A stretch of DNA of 33,195 nt from CAYLSO01 sp964386525 (GCA_964386525.1 CAYLSO010000223.1:1-33195), one strand, 5' to 3'. Counted from the stretch's first letter, positions 10,969-19,578 are shown. Made by a program: numbers and translations. Notes: generated by a model from the letters alone, not told the origin.

Positions 10969-12851
10969 CCCTCGGTGCCCTTGCCCAGCGTCGAGCCGGC
11001 GCCGGCCGCCTCGGCCGAGGCGGGGCCGGCGGCGTGCGACAGCGTGGTCGAGTTCGCGCCGGGCGCCGCGGCGGCGGCCGGCCGCGCCGCGGCGGGGACA
11101 CGCGTCTCGTAGGGCAGCAGGCACTCGAGGTACGCCTCGATCACGTACTCCTGCACCATGCGCTGGGTGTTGAAGAACGAGGCGTTGAGAGCGATCACGA
11201 AGCGCATCAGCTCGCGCCAGCGCTGCGGCTCGTCGTAGTAGAGCGGCAGGATGCTCTCTTCCAGCGCGCGGTAGAGGTCTTCGGCGTCCTCGGCGTCGCC
11301 GCGCTGCGCGATGGCGCCCTGGTCGCGCGTGCCGATGGACCAGCCGGTCACCGCCTCGACGTGACCCTCGAGCCACCAGCCGTCGAGCACGCTGAGGCTC
11401 GGCACGCCGTTGTGCGCCGCCTTCATGCCGCTGGTACCCGAGGCCTCGAGCGGCGGGCGCGGCGTGTTGAGCCACAGGTCGACGCCCGCGGTGAGCTGCT
11501 TGCCGACGTCCATCACGTAGTTGGGCAGGTAGACGACCTTCACCTCCGGCCCCAGCTCGTGCTCCATCTGCATGATGCGTCGGATGAGCTCCTTGCCTTC
11601 CCCGTCGCGCGGGTGGGCCTTGCCGGAGAAGACCACCTGCAGGCCGCCCCACAGGGTCGCCAGGCGGCGCAAGCGCTCGGTGTCGGTCATGAGCAGCATC
11701 GGCCGCTTGTAGGCGGTGGCCCGCCGGGCCGAGCCGATGGTGAAGACGTCGACGTCGAATTCGGCGCCGGTGTGGCGGTTGACCTCGTCGATCAGCTTCT
11801 GCTTCTCGCGCTGGTGCGCCTCCCACAGCTCGTCGAGCGGGATGAGGAAGGCGTGGCGCAGGGCCAGGTTGTCCTCTTCCCAGTCGGGGATGTAGCGGTC
11901 GAAGAGCCGGCGGAGCGACTCCGCCGCCCAGGTGCGCGAGTGCACGCCGTTGGTGATCGCCTCGATGGGGAAGCCCGGGAACATGGTGCGCGACAGGGCC
12001 GCGTGGCGCTTGGTGACGCCGTTGACGTAGCCGGAGAGCCCCAGCGCCAGGCGCGTCATGCCCAGGTACTCGTTGGCGAACTCGAGGGCGCGCAGGGTCT
12101 CGACCTGCTGGGGGGCGAGCACGTGCTCGACCAGGCCGATGTGGAACTGGTCGTGCCCGGCGGAGACCGGCGTGTGGGTGGTGAAGACGCAGCGGCTCCT
12201 GACGGAATCCACCGCCCGCGGCACGTCGCTGTGGTTGCGCTGCAGCTCCTCCTCGAAGAGCTCGAGCGACAGCAGGGCCGAGTGCCCCTCGTTCATGTGG
12301 AAGCGGCCGACCCGGTAGTAGCCGAGGGCCCGCAGCATGCGCACGCCGGCCACGCCGAGGATCAGCTCCTGGCAGAGGCGGTAGCGGTCGTCGCCGCCGT
12401 AGAGGTAGTCGGTGAGGTGGCGGTCGCCGGGATCGTTCTCCGGCACGTCGGTGTCGAGCAGCAGCACCGGGACGACCGAGCCGGTGACGCCGCGCACGGG
12501 GAACTTCCAGGCCCGCACAGTGACCGGCCGGCCCTCGATCCACAACTGGCAGCGCGCGTCCACCGGCTGCAAGCGGTCCTCGGGCGACCACTCCGACGGC
12601 GACTCGGTCTGCCAGCCGGAAGCGTCGAAACGCTGGTCGAAGTAGCCCTTGCGGTGCACGAGCGTGACGCCGACCAGGGGCAGCCCCAGATCGGCGGCGC
12701 TGCGCAGCGTGTCGCCGGCCAGCACGCCCAGGCCGCCGCTGTAGGTGGGCATGTCGCTTTCGAGCGCCACTTCCATGGAGAAGTAGGCGATCGCGGGGTC
12801 AAATCCGGGTGTCGGGAAACGACGCGCCATTCCGGGTGTCCTTGGCTCCAT
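10965..12851 (-). CDS. glgP: Alpha-glucan phosphorylase (GT35, short bacterial type)
   Basis: PLP-dependent phosphorylase releasing glucose-1-phosphate from glycogen or maltodextrin. It is 628 residues and belongs to the shorter bacterial/archaeal branch. Motifs: IAYFSMEVALESDMPTYSGG at the N-terminus, GRFHMNEGHSALL, FTTHTPVSAGHDQF, ITNGVHSRTW, the ARRATAYKR phosphate-binding segment and the PLP site EASGTSGMKAAHNG with Lys477. After about residue 575 it ends in an Ala/Pro/Ser-rich tail not needed for the fold. ATG 12851 has AAGG six bases upstream; an alternative ATG at 12830 is also plausible. The GNAT gene follows with a four-base overlap. No other glycogen gene is in the window. Confidence 0.93.
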   Translation of the reverse strand: MEPRTPGMARRFPTPGFDPAIAYFSMEVALESDMPTYSGGLGVLAGDTLRSAADLGLPLVGVTLVHRKGYFDQRFDASGWQTESPSEWSPEDRLQPVDARCQLWIEGRPVTVRAWKFPVRGVTGSVVPVLLLDTDVPENDPGDRHLTDYLYGGDDRYRLCQELILGVAGVRMLRALGYYRVGRFHMNEGHSALLSLELFEEELQRNHSDVPRAVDSVRSRCVFTTHTPVSAGHDQFHIGLVEHVLAPQQVETLRALEFANEYLGMTRLALGLSGYVNGVTKRHAALSRTMFPGFPIEAITNGVHSRTWAAESLRRLFDRYIPDWEEDNLALRHAFLIPLDELWEAHQREKQKLIDEVNRHTGAEFDVDVFTIGSARRATAYKRPMLLMTDTERLRRLATLWGGLQVVFSGKAHPRDGEGKELIRRIMQMEHELGPEVKVVYLPNYVMDVGKQLTAGVDLWLNTPRPPLEASGTSGMKAAHNGVPSLSVLDGWWLEGHVEAVTGWSIGTRDQGAIAQRGDAEDAEDLYRALEESILPLYYDEPQRWRELMRFVIALNASFFNTQRMVQEYVIEAYLECLLPYETRVPAAARPAAAAAPGANSTTLSHAAGPASAEAAGAGSTLGKGTEG

Positions 12852-13192
12852 CCGTGACCTTGGTCGGGGAGATGCCTCTGCTCACAGAAGCATTGTCCCC
12901 GCGCGCGGCCAAAAGCGAAAGCCCCACGGCCACGGTTCGCTCAAAGCGATACGGGCCCGCAAGATGCCACAGGCGCGCGGGCGCGTCCAGGGTTCCGGCC
13001 GGGGGATTGCAGGTGGCCGGCCCTTGAAGGCGCCCGGGTGCGCGCTGTCCCCGTGCTTGAGGTATCGGCCGCAGCCGGTGCGAACCCGAGGGTGGGGCGC
13101 GGGGGAAGTCGCGGGGCCGTCTCCAGGCCTCTAAGTCCAGCCCGGGGCAAGAGAAGACCCAGGGTCTGGGCGTACTGCCGGAGCCGGGCGGC
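12852..13192. other. Intergenic region upstream of glgP
   Basis: About 340 bp between the membrane/TPR gene stop and glgP, both leftward. A GGCCGG/CCGGCC inverted repeat near 13003-13025 is the only clear structure. Minus-strand GACAAT at about 12892-12897 could serve as a -10 for glgP but has no -35 partner. No gene is supported; short ORFs here are Arg/Pro/Ala-rich shadows. Confidence 0.45.
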
Positions 13193-15079
13193 CTACCTCC
13201 CTGTGCCCCGAGCGGAGTCGGCCGAAGCCCCGGGCCGGCGCGCGGCCGCCGACTCCGTCGCCCGAGCGGCCGTCTGCCGGCGACCGATGAGCTCCCGCAT
13301 GCGCGGGGCCGCGGCATCGCCCGGATCGAGCCGGTAGGCCTGGTCCGCGCATTCCCGCGCCCCACGCCAGTCCCCGCGCCGGGTGAGGATAGCGGCCAGG
13401 CGCTCGTACGCGATCCGGCGCATGTCCGTCCGATCCGGCGGCACGCGCTCGAGCAGCAGGCGCAAGGCGCGCTCCTCGCTCGCCACGTCGCCCGCATATC
13501 CGGCGACCAGCGCCCACCCCATGATGATGTTCGGGCTGGGGCCCAGCTCCACGGCGCGCGCGTACTGCGCCACCGCCTCGCTGCGGCGCCCGCTGCCGTA
13601 GAGGCGCGAGCCGAGGAACTCGCTCGCCTTGGCGCGTTCGTAGGCCGGGCGCAGCGGCGGGCCCTCGACCAGCGCCTCGGCCCGCGCCAGACCGCGATCG
13701 ACGTCGGCCTGCACCAGCATGTACTCGAGCGGCGGCGCGGCCGAGGCGACGAGCAGAGCCGGCGCCAGCCAGGCCGCCCCGGGCACGGTCCGCAAGCGGA
13801 CCGCCAGGGTCGCCGCCAGCAGCAGCGCGATGGCCACGCCGGCGGCGGCGAAGTCGTCGAAATCGCGCGGCACCCCCTGCGCCGGGTGGATGAACAGCAG
13901 CGTGAGCACGAAGGGCCCGGCGAGGAGCAGCAGAAAGATCCACTCGCGCCGCGCCAGGACCGCGGGTGCGGCTTGGCGCGACGGGCGGCCGTCGCCCCGC
14001 CCGGCCCGCGCCGCCCGCCGCCGCCCCGCCGCGAGCGCCAACAGCGGCGCCAGCGGCACCAGGAAGACCATTAGATTCGCCACATCCGCCAGGTGGAGCG
14101 GCGAGAAGGCGGCCCGCGCGAAGCCCGCGCCCTCCCCGCCCTCACGGCCGAGGAAGTGGGCCGCATCGTAGGCTCCCACGCCCTTCGCGATCGGCACGGC
14201 CACGAGAGCCAGGGCGATCAGCGGGGCCGCCGCTGCCGCCCAGCCCGCCGCCTTCGGCTCGCGGCGCACCGCCCGCGTGGCGAAGAACACGAACGCCGCC
14301 GCCGGGAGAAACCCCAGCCCCGAGCGGTGCAGCAGCAGCCCGACGCTCACCAGGAGCGCCAGCGGCAGCGCGGAGCGCCGGGCGCGCAGCGTGTCGAGCC
14401 CGGCCACCGCGATGGCCGCCATCAGCACGGCCATCTCGGCGAACGCCTTGCTGTAGCCGGTGAACAACGCCAGCCAGGCGCCGCAGCCGGCCAGCGCCGC
14501 GATCACGGGCAGTTGCTCCTTGTCCGCCCCCAGCCGTCGCGCGAAGAGGATCGCCAGCCCGGCGAGCAGCGCGGCGTCGATCGCGCCGAGCCCGCGGCTC
14601 GTCGCGTTCGGCGGGATGGCGAGAACCGCTTGCGCCCACGACGGCAGCGTGTAGTGCAGGAAGACGTCGAGCGGCAGCGCCTGCGGGAAGAGACGGCCGA
14701 CGGACAGCGACTCCTCGACGCTGCCCTGGCGCAGCTGGAAGTCGCCGACGAACCGCGTGCGGTCGGGAAGCAGCAGCACGAGCGCGGCCGCGGCCATCGC
14801 GACGAGGATCGTGGCGGGCCGGCGCGCCAGTGCGGCGCCGAGGGTCCGGAACACCGGCCGGGCGCGTCGCGCCGCCGCCGGCATCAGAAACAGCGCGCTC
14901 AGAACCCACAGGGCCCAACCCCACGGCGGCAGAAACCGTGCAGTGTTCGCTGCCCAGAGCCACATGCCGGGGAGGACGGCGGCCAGCCCACGCAGCGCCA
15001 CGAGGGCGGCGAGGAGCGTGATGAAAGGCGCGTCGTTCGCGGTCTTCGTGGGGACTCGTGCAGCAGGTGGAGGATTCAC
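13193..15079 (-). CDS. Polytopic membrane protein with C-terminal TPR region
   Basis: A 628-residue protein not assigned to a characterised family. About ten or more hydrophobic segments fill residues 20-460 (for example ILVAMAAAALVLLLPD, IDAALLAGLAILFARRLGAD, FLVPLAPLLALAAG, WIFLLLLAGPFVLTLLF). Residues about 475-600 form a soluble helical part that looks like TPR units (SRLYGSGRRSEAVAQYARAV, ERLAAILTRRGDWRGARECA), then a low-complexity tail. The layout resembles GT-C/mannosyltransferase-like or O-antigen ligase-like integral proteins with a periplasmic TPR region, but no catalytic DD or DE motif is certain. The start is GTG at 15079 with no ribosome site; TATCCT ends eight bases before it, suggesting a leaderless message. 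Confidence 0.8.
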   Translation of the reverse strand: MNPPPAARVPTKTANDAPFITLLAALVALRGLAAVLPGMWLWAANTARFLPPWGWALWVLSALFLMPAAARRARPVFRTLGAALARRPATILVAMAAAALVLLLPDRTRFVGDFQLRQGSVEESLSVGRLFPQALPLDVFLHYTLPSWAQAVLAIPPNATSRGLGAIDAALLAGLAILFARRLGADKEQLPVIAALAGCGAWLALFTGYSKAFAEMAVLMAAIAVAGLDTLRARRSALPLALLVSVGLLLHRSGLGFLPAAAFVFFATRAVRREPKAAGWAAAAAPLIALALVAVPIAKGVGAYDAAHFLGREGGEGAGFARAAFSPLHLADVANLMVFLVPLAPLLALAAGRRRAARAGRGDGRPSRQAAPAVLARREWIFLLLLAGPFVLTLLFIHPAQGVPRDFDDFAAAGVAIALLLAATLAVRLRTVPGAAWLAPALLVASAAPPLEYMLVQADVDRGLARAEALVEGPPLRPAYERAKASEFLGSRLYGSGRRSEAVAQYARAVELGPSPNIIMGWALVAGYAGDVASEERALRLLLERVPPDRTDMRRIAYERLAAILTRRGDWRGARECADQAYRLDPGDAAAPRMRELIGRRQTAARATESAAARRPGASADSARGTGR

Positions 15080-15400
15080 GGAGCGGAAGGATACCGGGCG
15101 GGCGCGGCCCGCTGGAGCCCGCCTCCGATGCCGAATGTCAAGAAACGAGATGCTCCCGGCAATTGTCTACCCCATGACACGTTTCCTGTCGGCAACTATC
15201 AAGATAGCTCCCGTAGCGAAAGAGGCCGGGGCCGACTCGACAGCACAGGGCTCCGGACGACGCAGCAGCCCAGTCCTTCGATTCAGCTGAGGGCGGGTCC
15301 GTCGAGCGAAAGTCGGAAAGAGTGCGGCCCTCTTCCGTCCGAGCGCGATCGGTACCCGCCTTCTAGCTTTAAGTCTTTGGCCGCGGCACGCGCCCGCCCA
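15080..15400. other. Intergenic region with AT-richer stretch and weak terminator
   Basis: About 320 bp between two leftward genes, noticeably richer in A and T than the surroundings at 15130-15380. On the minus strand the arms 15330-15337 and 15314-15322 (CGGAAGAG with CTCTTTCCG, one bulge, 7-nt loop) followed by ACTTTC may end the transcript of the aspartic-protease gene. No gene is supported. Confidence 0.45.
15088..15093 (-). promoter_or_regulatory. -10-like hexamer before the membrane/TPR gene
   Basis: Minus-strand TATCCT with eight bases to the GTG start. The same hexamer forms the -10 of the well-spaced WYL promoter at 19525-19530, which makes it more credible. No -35 match is seen here. 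Confidence 0.35.
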
Positions 15401-17302
15401 CTACAGCTGGCTCTTGAGCTTCACCTCCACCTTCTTCGTCTCCTCTCCGCGCTTGTACTCGATGGCGATCGCCGTCCCCTCGGGACGCCGCTCGAACAGC
15501 TCGCTCACCTCGTCCACGGTGTAGGACGCCGCCGGGCGCCCGGCGATCGCGATCACCTCGTCGCCCATCGCCAGCCCCGCGTCCGCGGCCGCCGAGCCGG
15601 GGACCACGAAGCCCACCACCACGCGGTCGCCGCCGCGCGCCAGCTGCGCGCCGAAGCGCGTGTACTCGTCGCGCTCCGCGAATCGCCCGTTGGGCTCGAG
15701 ATAGAGCCGCTTGTGGGTGTAGTCGAAGGTGCAGGTGAAGCGGTCGAGGACGCGGTTGCCGACGTTGCCCGCGTAGTCCGCGCTGGCCATGGCGCCGTCG
15801 GTGGCCCGGCTGAGGTGGACCAGCGGCTCCTTCACCGTGTACGGCCCGACCGTGAAGCTCCGCAGGCGCGCGCCGACGCGGTCCCAGGTGCCGCCGAAGC
15901 CGCCGCCCTGGTCGAGCACCGTGCGCTTGACGGTCTTCTCCAGGGCGTGCTTGGCCACGAACGGCGTGTGCAGGTCCACGCCCGAGCCGCTGCCCACGTC
16001 GAGACGGAAATCGCCCTCGTAGACGCCGTCGAGCGTGGCGCGCACCACCGGCACGCCGCCCGAGAACGTGATCGGCAACGCCTCGCCCTGGCCGGCGTAG
16101 GCGAAGCGCTCGGGGTCGGCAAGGCCGAGCACGCCGTTCTCGAAATCCACGGTGATGACCAGGCGGCTGATGAAGTCGTAGCCGAGGATGCCGGCGCAGG
16201 GGCGCCAGAAGGTCGGCGCCAGGAACGGATTCAGCGACGCGACCACCACGTTCTGGTCGGACACCTCGACGCCGGTGCCGGCCGCGCCCTCGACGCGCAG
16301 GGTCCCCAGCTTGGTGAAGGCGAACTTGCCGCGCGCCGCGGCGCCTTGGCCGATCAGCTCGCCCTCCGTCGCCAGGCCGATGGCCGCGGCGTAGGCGCTG
16401 TCGATCACCGTGATGCTGGCGCCGGTGTCGAGCAGGAAGTCGGCCGGCGGGCGGCCGTCCACCGACGCCTTCACCCACACGTGGCGGGCGCTGTAGGTCA
16501 TGGGCACCCGGGCGGACGCGCCGCCGTCGAGGAAACGGAGGTCGCTCGCCGCCGCGCGGGGCGGCAGGAACACCGCGCTGTCGGGGACCGCGCCGGTCCA
16601 CACCGAGTCGATGCGCGTGGTGATGTCGTTGCCGTCCACACCCATCACGCGAGTGTGCGCGTCGCGCGCCCGCGGACGCCCGGCGAGCGTCTCGTAGGAC
16701 GACAGCCGCGTCTCCATGGCCTGCAGGTCGCTGGTCTGGATGCCCTTCACCAGCCGCCCGCTCTGCGGGTCGAAGAACAGCCGGCGCGGCTTGCCGACGG
16801 GCGCGGTGACCTCGAGCACAGCGAGTCGCTTGTCGTCGTCGGCCTCTTGGCCCACGTACTTCACGCTGCCGCCGCCCGCACCGGGCGCCAGCCACATCTC
16901 GAGGTCGAAATACGCCGAGGCGCGCGCCTCTTCCAGCTCCAAGCCGTCGAGCCAGACGAGCTTGCCGTTCTGGTCCACCCGCCAGGCGCGCCCGCCCACG
17001 GTCCCGTCCCAGATGGTGAGCGGGCCGAGCCGCGTGGCGGTGGCGACACGGTCCGGGCGGGCGCCCCAGTGGTCGGCGCTGCCCGTGAGCCCGAACGCCG
17101 CGATCGACAGGCGCGTGTGCGCGACCGCATCGCCCTCCCACGCGGCCCGCCCCCCGGTGGCCTCGAGGTAGCGATCGAGGACGGACTGGGCCGCGGCGTC
17201 GGGGGCCGCGGCGGCGGCCGCGGGCGAGGACAGGACAGCGGCCGCGACGGCGGCGACGAGCAGACGTGCCGCGCAGCGGGCTGCGGATCGGCGAGCCTTC
17301 AT
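15401..17302 (-). CDS. Exported aspartic (retropepsin-like) protease with PDZ domain
   Basis: A 633-residue protein with a signal peptide (about 1-32; LLVAAVAAAVLSSPAAAAAA). The N-terminal 250 residues resemble outer-membrane or lipoprotein-type beta domains (LDRYLEATGGRAAW, KPRRLFFDPQSGRLVKG). Two retropepsin-like halves follow: the first has the catalytic DTGAS at 292-296 and the closing GILGYDFISRLVITVDFENG; the second has DVGSG at 435-439, where the catalytic Thr is replaced, and may be inactive. A PDZ domain ends the protein (about 555-630; VVPGSAAADAGLAMGDEVIAI). The ATG at 17302 is preferred over the in-frame GTG at 17311 because GGAGTGAG precedes it. It lies 82 bp after the second WYL gene in the same direction, so it may share their transcript. 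The substrate is unknown. Confidence 0.88.
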   Translation of the reverse strand: MKARRSAARCAARLLVAAVAAAVLSSPAAAAAAPDAAAQSVLDRYLEATGGRAAWEGDAVAHTRLSIAAFGLTGSADHWGARPDRVATATRLGPLTIWDGTVGGRAWRVDQNGKLVWLDGLELEEARASAYFDLEMWLAPGAGGGSVKYVGQEADDDKRLAVLEVTAPVGKPRRLFFDPQSGRLVKGIQTSDLQAMETRLSSYETLAGRPRARDAHTRVMGVDGNDITTRIDSVWTGAVPDSAVFLPPRAAASDLRFLDGGASARVPMTYSARHVWVKASVDGRPPADFLLDTGASITVIDSAYAAAIGLATEGELIGQGAAARGKFAFTKLGTLRVEGAAGTGVEVSDQNVVVASLNPFLAPTFWRPCAGILGYDFISRLVITVDFENGVLGLADPERFAYAGQGEALPITFSGGVPVVRATLDGVYEGDFRLDVGSGSGVDLHTPFVAKHALEKTVKRTVLDQGGGFGGTWDRVGARLRSFTVGPYTVKEPLVHLSRATDGAMASADYAGNVGNRVLDRFTCTFDYTHKRLYLEPNGRFAERDEYTRFGAQLARGGDRVVVGFVVPGSAAADAGLAMGDEVIAIAGRPAASYTVDEVSELFERRPEGTAIAIEYKRGEETKKVEVKLKSQL

Positions 17303-17384
17303 GGGTCTCACTCCGGTTGGGGATCGACGACGTAGGAAGCGCCGCGGCCGGGGCGCTCCATCGCCCGGGCGCGCCGCCGGAAGG

Positions 17385-18356
17385 TCACGCTTCGTGCTCC
17401 GCGGCCACCTGCCGGGCGTATTCGCGCACGCCTTCGCGCACCGCCAGGGGCTCGAGCACTTCGCAGGCCCCGGCCCACGACAGGACGAAGCGGCAGAACG
17501 ACGCCCCCGCCCACACCTTGAGACGCACGGTCAGCCCGCCCCCCGGCGCCGCTCGGGCCGCGGGGAACTGGTCGCGCGCCAGCGGTACCGCCGCGGCGGC
17601 GAAGCGCAGGACCACGTCGGTGCGCTCCTGGTTGCCCGGCCCGATACCCGAGACGTAAGGCATCGGGTCGAAGTCGCGCGGCCGCTCGAAGCGGCGCGCC
17701 GTCAGCCGCAGGCGCAGGATGTGGTCGGCCCGGAAGGTGATGACCGCGTCGCGCTTCGAGTCGTGTCCGATGAGGTAGCGGCCCTCCGGTGTCGGCGTGG
17801 CGGCGACGGCGTACGGGCGCACGGTGCGCTTGGAGACGACCTCGCTCCACTCGGTGAAGTAGGTCAGCTCGACCTCGCGGCACTCGCGCACGGCGCGCTC
17901 GAGAGCCGCCAGATGGCGCGCCTGGGCGGGGGCGCCGCCGGGCACGCCGATGCGCCGCGCCAGCCGCCGCCCGCGCTCGCGCTCGGCGGGCAGCAGCGCC
18001 GCCTCCAGCTTGCCGATCGCGCGGCGCAAGGGACGCGACTCGCCCCAGCCCTCGGCCGCGGCGATGCGCGCGGCGAGCCGCAGCCCGGCCACCTCTTCGG
18101 CGGTCAGTTGGAAGCGCGGCAGGTCGAGCATGCGCCGGCCGAGCCGCACGCGCCCGCCCTCGATCTCGATCTCGTAGAGGTCGGCCGGCGAGTAGGGCGG
18201 CACGCCGCAGGTGGAGAGCAGCCGGACATCCTCCTCGACGTCGCGTTCCCGTACCCCCAGCTCGCGGGCCACCTCGGCGACCGGGATCTCGGTGCGTCTC
18301 TCGAGCAGGCGCACGAGGTGGAGCAGCCGCGGGATGTGCGCGTGGGCGACGGCCAT
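17385..18356 (-). CDS. WYL-domain transcriptional regulator (second of pair)
   Basis: A 323-residue regulator with an N-terminal winged-helix segment (RLLHLVRLLERRTEIPVAEV then ELGVRERDVEEDVRLLSTCG), a middle helical part and a WYL-type ligand domain (TYFTEWSEVVSKRTVRPYAV, EGRYLIGHDSKRDAVITF, ADHILRLRLT) with a WCX extension to the C-terminus. WYL domains bind nucleic-acid or nucleotide ligands and control DNA-damage, phage-defence and other genes. The ATG is fixed by GGAGGAG five bases upstream and lies two bases after the stop of the first WYL gene, so the two are translationally coupled. The arrangement is like PafBC pairs that act as heterodimers, but no Pup-proteasome genes are here. Confidence 0.9.
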   Translation of the reverse strand: MAVAHAHIPRLLHLVRLLERRTEIPVAEVARELGVRERDVEEDVRLLSTCGVPPYSPADLYEIEIEGGRVRLGRRMLDLPRFQLTAEEVAGLRLAARIAAAEGWGESRPLRRAIGKLEAALLPAERERGRRLARRIGVPGGAPAQARHLAALERAVRECREVELTYFTEWSEVVSKRTVRPYAVAATPTPEGRYLIGHDSKRDAVITFRADHILRLRLTARRFERPRDFDPMPYVSGIGPGNQERTDVVLRFAAAAVPLARDQFPAARAAPGGGLTVRLKVWAGASFCRFVLSWAGACEVLEPLAVREGVREYARQVAAEHEA

Positions 18357-18358
18357 GG

Positions 18359-19465
18359 TCAGCTCCTCCGCCGGCGGCGGGAAGTCCCGGCTTTCACCCG
18401 CGACGCCGGCTTCACCCGCGACGCCGGCTTCGCCCGCGACGCCGGCTTCACCCGCCCCGCCGCGGCGCCGCGCTTGGGCGCCGCGTGCCGCTCCGACACC
18501 GCGCGCGCCAGCCGCGCCACCTCGCGGCGCAGGCCCGCGGGGGCCAGCACCTGCACGCCGCGGCCCAGACCCAGCACCCAGGTGACGAGCCCTTCGGGGT
18601 TCACGCTGGCCAGCCGCAGCCGCACGCCGCCTTCCGCCTCGCGCGTCACGCGCCCGTGGCGGCCCAGCCCGGCGCCCACGCGCCACGCCTGCGCCGGCGA
18701 GAAGCGCAGCACGACTTCGCCGGCGGTGGCCGGCCCCAGCTCGAAGGGATAGCGGTCGAGATAGCGGCGCAGGTCGAAGTCGGCGGGCAGCCGGAAGTCG
18801 GGGCCGCGGCCGCGCGCCGCGAGGCGCGCGTCCTCGACGCGGCTGACGCGGAAGACGCGCGGCGCCTGGCGCAGGTGGCAGTGCCCGAGCAGGTACCAGA
18901 CGCCGCCGCGCAGGTAGAGCCCGTAGGGGTCCACCTCGCGGGCCAGCGACTGCGAGTCGCCGAGCGCCCGGTAGCGCAGGCGCACGCGGCGGTCGCCGGC
19001 GATGGCGCGCTCCAGCAGCCGCAGGCGCGCCTCGTCGCGCTTGCCGACGGCGGGGGCCGGCAGGCTCGCCACCCCGGAAGGCCCCCACTCGCCGAGCCCC
19101 GGCTCGCCGGCGCGGCTCAGGCCCTCGCGCACCGCCGGACCGACCAGCGGCAGGTGCGCCGTCAGGCGGCGGGCCAGGGCCAGCGCGGCCAGCTCTTCGG
19201 GGCTGAAGCTCACCTGGCGCAGCAGCGCGCGGCCGCGATCGAGGAAGTAGCGCGTGTAGGCGGGCTCCTCGGGATCCTCGCGCACCAGCACCGCGAAGCC
19301 CAGTCCGCGCAGCAGCTCCTTGTCGCGCTCGAACTGGCGGTGGAAGGCCTCCTCCCCGCGCGGATACCCGCGCAGGTCGCGGATATCCCCGAGCGACGCG
19401 CCGAAGCGGCGCGTCAGGAGCAGCGTGAGGAGTTCGAGAAGCCGGGCGCTCTTGCGTTCGGCCAC
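18359..19465 (-). CDS. WYL-domain transcriptional regulator (first of pair)
   Basis: A 368-residue partner of the gene that follows. Residues 1-60 form the DNA-binding part (RLLELLTLLLTRRFGASLGDI, EEAFHRQFERDKELLRGLGF). The WYL region spans about 155-215 (RRVRLRYRALGDSQ, EVDPYGLYLRGGVWYLLGH, RVFRVSRVEDARL) and a WCX-like region ends near 335. After it comes a very basic tail with three to four copies of a six-residue unit (ASRVKP/ASRAKP) and SRRRRRS, encoded by an 18-bp tandem repeat. The start is GTG at 19465 with AAGGGA upstream and a well-spaced promoter (TTGAAC, 17 bp, TATCCT) about 55-85 bp away. It diverges from the S9 peptidase gene. Confidence 0.9.
   Translation of the reverse strand: MAERKSARLLELLTLLLTRRFGASLGDIRDLRGYPRGEEAFHRQFERDKELLRGLGFAVLVREDPEEPAYTRYFLDRGRALLRQVSFSPEELAALALARRLTAHLPLVGPAVREGLSRAGEPGLGEWGPSGVASLPAPAVGKRDEARLRLLERAIAGDRRVRLRYRALGDSQSLAREVDPYGLYLRGGVWYLLGHCHLRQAPRVFRVSRVEDARLAARGRGPDFRLPADFDLRRYLDRYPFELGPATAGEVVLRFSPAQAWRVGAGLGRHGRVTREAEGGVRLRLASVNPEGLVTWVLGLGRGVQVLAPAGLRREVARLARAVSERHAAPKRGAAAGRVKPASRAKPASRVKPASRVKAGTSRRRRRS
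18389..18456. repeat. 18-bp tandem repeat in the WYL gene
   Basis: Unit GGCTTCACCCGCGACGCC, with full copies at 18408-18425 and 18426-18443 (one change) and partial copies on either side. It is in frame and encodes the basic six-residue repeat at the C-terminus of the first WYL regulator. Such perfect copies suggest recent slippage, so the tail length may vary between strains. Confidence 0.9.
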
Positions 19466-19524
19466 GGAGGCGGTCCCTTGCGCGCTGGCGGAGAGCGGAG
19501 TTCAGACTCACGAGACGCGACCGG

Positions 19525-19553
19525 AGGATAGAGGCACCGGGAGGAGAGTTCAA
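19525..19553 (-). promoter_or_regulatory. Sigma-70-type promoter of the WYL operon
   Basis: On the minus strand TTGAAC (19548-19553) and TATCCT (19525-19530) are separated by exactly 17 bp. The start point would be near 19518, giving a leader of about 50 nt to the GTG of the first WYL gene. This is one of the better-matching promoters in the window. Confidence 0.6.
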
Positions 19554-19560
19554 GCCGCCG

Positions 19561-19578
19561 GGCGGGAGTTCTCCCGCC
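19561..19578. promoter_or_regulatory. Operator-like dyad between WYL and S9 genes
   Basis: GGCGGGAGTTCTCCCGCC, with two perfect 8-bp arms around TT. It lies just upstream of the WYL promoter and between the divergent genes, where a regulator controlling both would bind. The WYL pair itself is the obvious candidate (inference). A dyad with the same AGTTCT centre occurs at 30449-30466. Confidence 0.45.

Noticed and set aside
12880..12930. TGGC followed by TTGC-like segments upstream of glgP as a second sigma-54 site
   Set aside because: The spacing between the two blocks is wrong (not GG-N10-GC).
14093..17335. Very long rightward open frame (1080 residues) across the membrane/TPR and protease genes
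   Set aside because: It is antisense to two well-supported genes and has a low-complexity Arg/Gly/His composition with no domain; it also runs through the AT-richer intergenic region.
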